Notes under the pieces: model-generated
What the model saw: the letters and a program-made list of their open reading frames with translations, nothing else
Database searches by the model: none
Told to the model about the DNA's origin: nothing
Translations under genes and position numbers: made by a program
Assembly (NCBI GenBank): GCA_000727475.1
Contig: KL647297.1
Coordinates: forward strand, 3,109,627 to 3,173,626
DNA from: Sarcocystis neurona
Taxonomy: Eukaryota > Apicomplexa > Conoidasida > Eucoccidiorida > Sarcocystidae
Length of the DNA stretch: 64,000 bases
Reading direction: 5' to 3'
Shown: positions 62,100 through 64,000 of the stretch, piece by piece
Numbering within the stretch: the stretch's first letter is position 1
Layout of the letters: each line of letters starts with the position of its first letter

Positions 62100-64000
62100 A
62101 GAGTAGATATCTTCACGTTGGTGTGTCTATGTGTGTATACATTTCTGTACATGCACATGTGTTTGCATGCGTCGGTGTATGTATGTGGAAATATATATAC
62201 GGGACGTGGCGCCCGCATGCTTACGCGCGCAGTTTTGTGTGGCAGGAGAAGTAGCTGGGAAGTATGTGGGTATAGTGTATCTGTATACCTCTGTGTCTGT
62301 ACATCGCTGCGCTTCCCAGGTGTACGTACACCCGAGCACTGTCTGCCCGCCACATCCCCCATGTCTGGACGCGCTGCGTGTGTGCCTCTGTACGAAACGA
62401 TCGCTGGTCCTTTGACAGCAACAACCGGCGCACTAGCGGTCGTGTTCTTTCTTCAGCCGCACTCGAGCCGCACTCGAGCCAAATTCGGTTACGTCGTTGT
62501 TGCTGTCATTTCTTCCTTAGTTTCTGTGTCTACCCAAGCAGCTGGTGTAAATATGTGAAGTTGGTGCAAACGAAGAGAAATATAGAGAGTTACGTAGCCG
62601 CTGGTTCGAAGCACGCAGACCTAACAGGTGCATACGTACGCAGACAGAGAGGCGTAGACAAAGACGGATATACGTCTGCGCGCGGATGTATAAAACGTTC
62701 ACATCTATACATACCTGTATCTAGAAGATTTGCGCCTAACCACACGAACACCGCATATATATACATATATACATATATATATATATATATGTGTGTATAG
62801 GTATAGGTGTTTGCTGCACGTGTAGAGGAGATGCGAGGGCTGCAATCGGGAAAAGGAAGAGATCTGCGTGGGATACTGACGCGTCGTTGATTTTTTAGTC
62901 GCCCTGCTTTCGACTTGTGGGCAGGCGACGATCTCTGCGCGGGCAGCAGCTGCCACTTCATCTGCTTCGCAGCAGCAGACGGAGAAGGGGAGCCACGTGC
63001 CATCAGCATCCGTACGGTCAACAACTCAGACGCAACGACTGCCTGTCCATAACACCCGCTTTTATCGGGAAAAGAGGACGTTTTTAGAGAGGGCGCCGGG
63101 GTGGTGGAAGTTGTGTGCACATGAGAAGCTGCTGTGGGAAAAAGTGATAGTTACTTTTCAGCGGTGAAGCGAAGCCGGGGGACCCACGTCTGCATGCGTC
63201 GTGGGCACGTCGACCAGCTCGTAGACGCTGCCCTACTCTCACACGGCCCGCGAGGGAAGGCCAAGCGAAGGTGGCCTGTCTGCTGCTCGTCAAGCATCTA
63301 TCTGTACACGTCGCCTATCAGGATGCAAGTGTGTGTACGTGTGTGTACACTACTCTGTATATGTATATAGATGTTTGTGTGGGTAGGGTTCTTCACTCGT
63401 GAATGTCTACGTACGTACATAGATATATATCAAAGATATATAACTATGCACATATATTACCTGTCCGCGTCTCACGGTTGCTTACAGGTCATCTGTCAAT
63501 ATGTGCGTGTGTGTAGGTATGTGTGTGTGTCCCCTTGGTTGTTTGATATTCTGTATAAACACACGTATTTTGGTTGGCATACGGGTTCACCCGTGAACGT
63601 ATCTGTACGCAAGTATTTGAGTATAAGTATATATTGGGTGTGTCCACCCTTCTCTGTTGTTCACGTGTCGTCTATCGCTACGCATATATGTGTGTGTGAT
63701 TCCCAGTATGTGTATATATGGGGTGAGTCTAAATATTCATCCGTGCAGGTATATGAATATACATATGTATATATATGTATATATATGCTCGTAGAAGTAG
63801 GTACAACTACGTGTGCGTGTGCATCGTACATGGCAGCGAACGGTGACTCGAGGAACGAATTGCGCGCCAAGCAAACAACGTTTCTGCTACTTCTTCGACG
63901 AGGTGTGATTTCCAAGTCTGTGCAGAAACGGTTCAAAGATGTCTGTTCGCCAGTGAATGCGCACTCTCTCGCTTCTTCCTCTGAGGCAGTCGCTCTGGTG
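62100..64000. other. Right end, no supported gene
   Basis: The plus frame 62319-62558 (SGRAACVPLYETIAGPLTAT, then a hydrophobic stretch) could be an exon after the CCCAG at 62320, but nothing joins to it in phase. The rest is mixed spacer with TA/TG microsatellites (62755-62795, 63420-63460, 63750-63790). Confidence 0.4.

Noticed and set aside
1..64000. tRNA, rRNA or transposon genes
   Set aside because: I saw no cloverleaf with promoter boxes, no rRNA-like segment, and no reverse transcriptase, integrase or transposase motif in the open frames I read; a covariance-model search would be needed to exclude small RNAs.

Overview
The window looks like nuclear DNA of a coccidian apicomplexan, most probably an Eimeria-type species. 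The reasons are dense CAG/CTG (CNG) trinucleotide tracts that read as Gln, Ser, Ala, Leu or Cys runs in whatever frame is open, (TA)n/(GT)n-rich spacers, small exons split by long introns with GT..AG ends, and alternation of repeat-rich and repeat-poor stretches as described for Eimeria chromosomes. Species cannot be fixed from the sequence alone. There are no bacterial-type operons, and I saw no rRNA, tRNA or CRISPR. Two runs of N (22682-23120 and 49862-50445) are assembly gaps inside repeats.

Layout. 1-7.7 kb is repeat-rich and carries the 3' exons of a plus-strand protein with helicase-associated-type (HA) repeats; three exons join in phase across kilobase introns made of satellite-like DNA. 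7.8-19 kb is repeat-poor. It holds a probable minus-strand gene (7.9-12.3 kb, unidentified), a plus-strand enoyl-CoA hydratase/methylglutaconyl-CoA hydratase-type gene (12.6-15.35 kb), another unidentified minus-strand helical gene (16.3-17.8 kb), and the 3' end of the largest gene. From 37.34 kb down to 18.77 kb on the minus strand lies an ABC1/UbiB-family atypical kinase most like ADCK1. I assembled nine exons whose phases all agree and whose joined sequence (1,831 codons plus stop) carries every ABC1 signature in order, interrupted by large Gln/Ser/Ala-rich insertions. Just upstream, on the same strand, are the last two exons of another gene (38.23-37.60 kb).

38.9-43.3 kb is again repeat-poor with only weak gene evidence. 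43.3-62 kb is repeat-rich. It contains a plus-strand Gln-rich coding block (46.6-47.06 kb), a minus-strand block (48.3-51.8 kb), and a plus-strand multi-exon Gln-rich gene of unknown function (about 54.5-61.2 kb). The last 1.5-2 kb shows nothing I can support.

The most interesting pattern is in the kinase gene. In the sense strand, several introns begin with CAG-type tracts and end with CTG-type tracts, so exons sit at the points where repeat polarity flips. The complementary intron ends could pair, and the CTG tracts serve as the pyrimidine tracts of the 3' splice sites. A second pattern is that spacer DNA contains recurring 25-60 bp elements spaced about 95-150 bp apart, separated by TA/GA microsatellites, at many places in the window.
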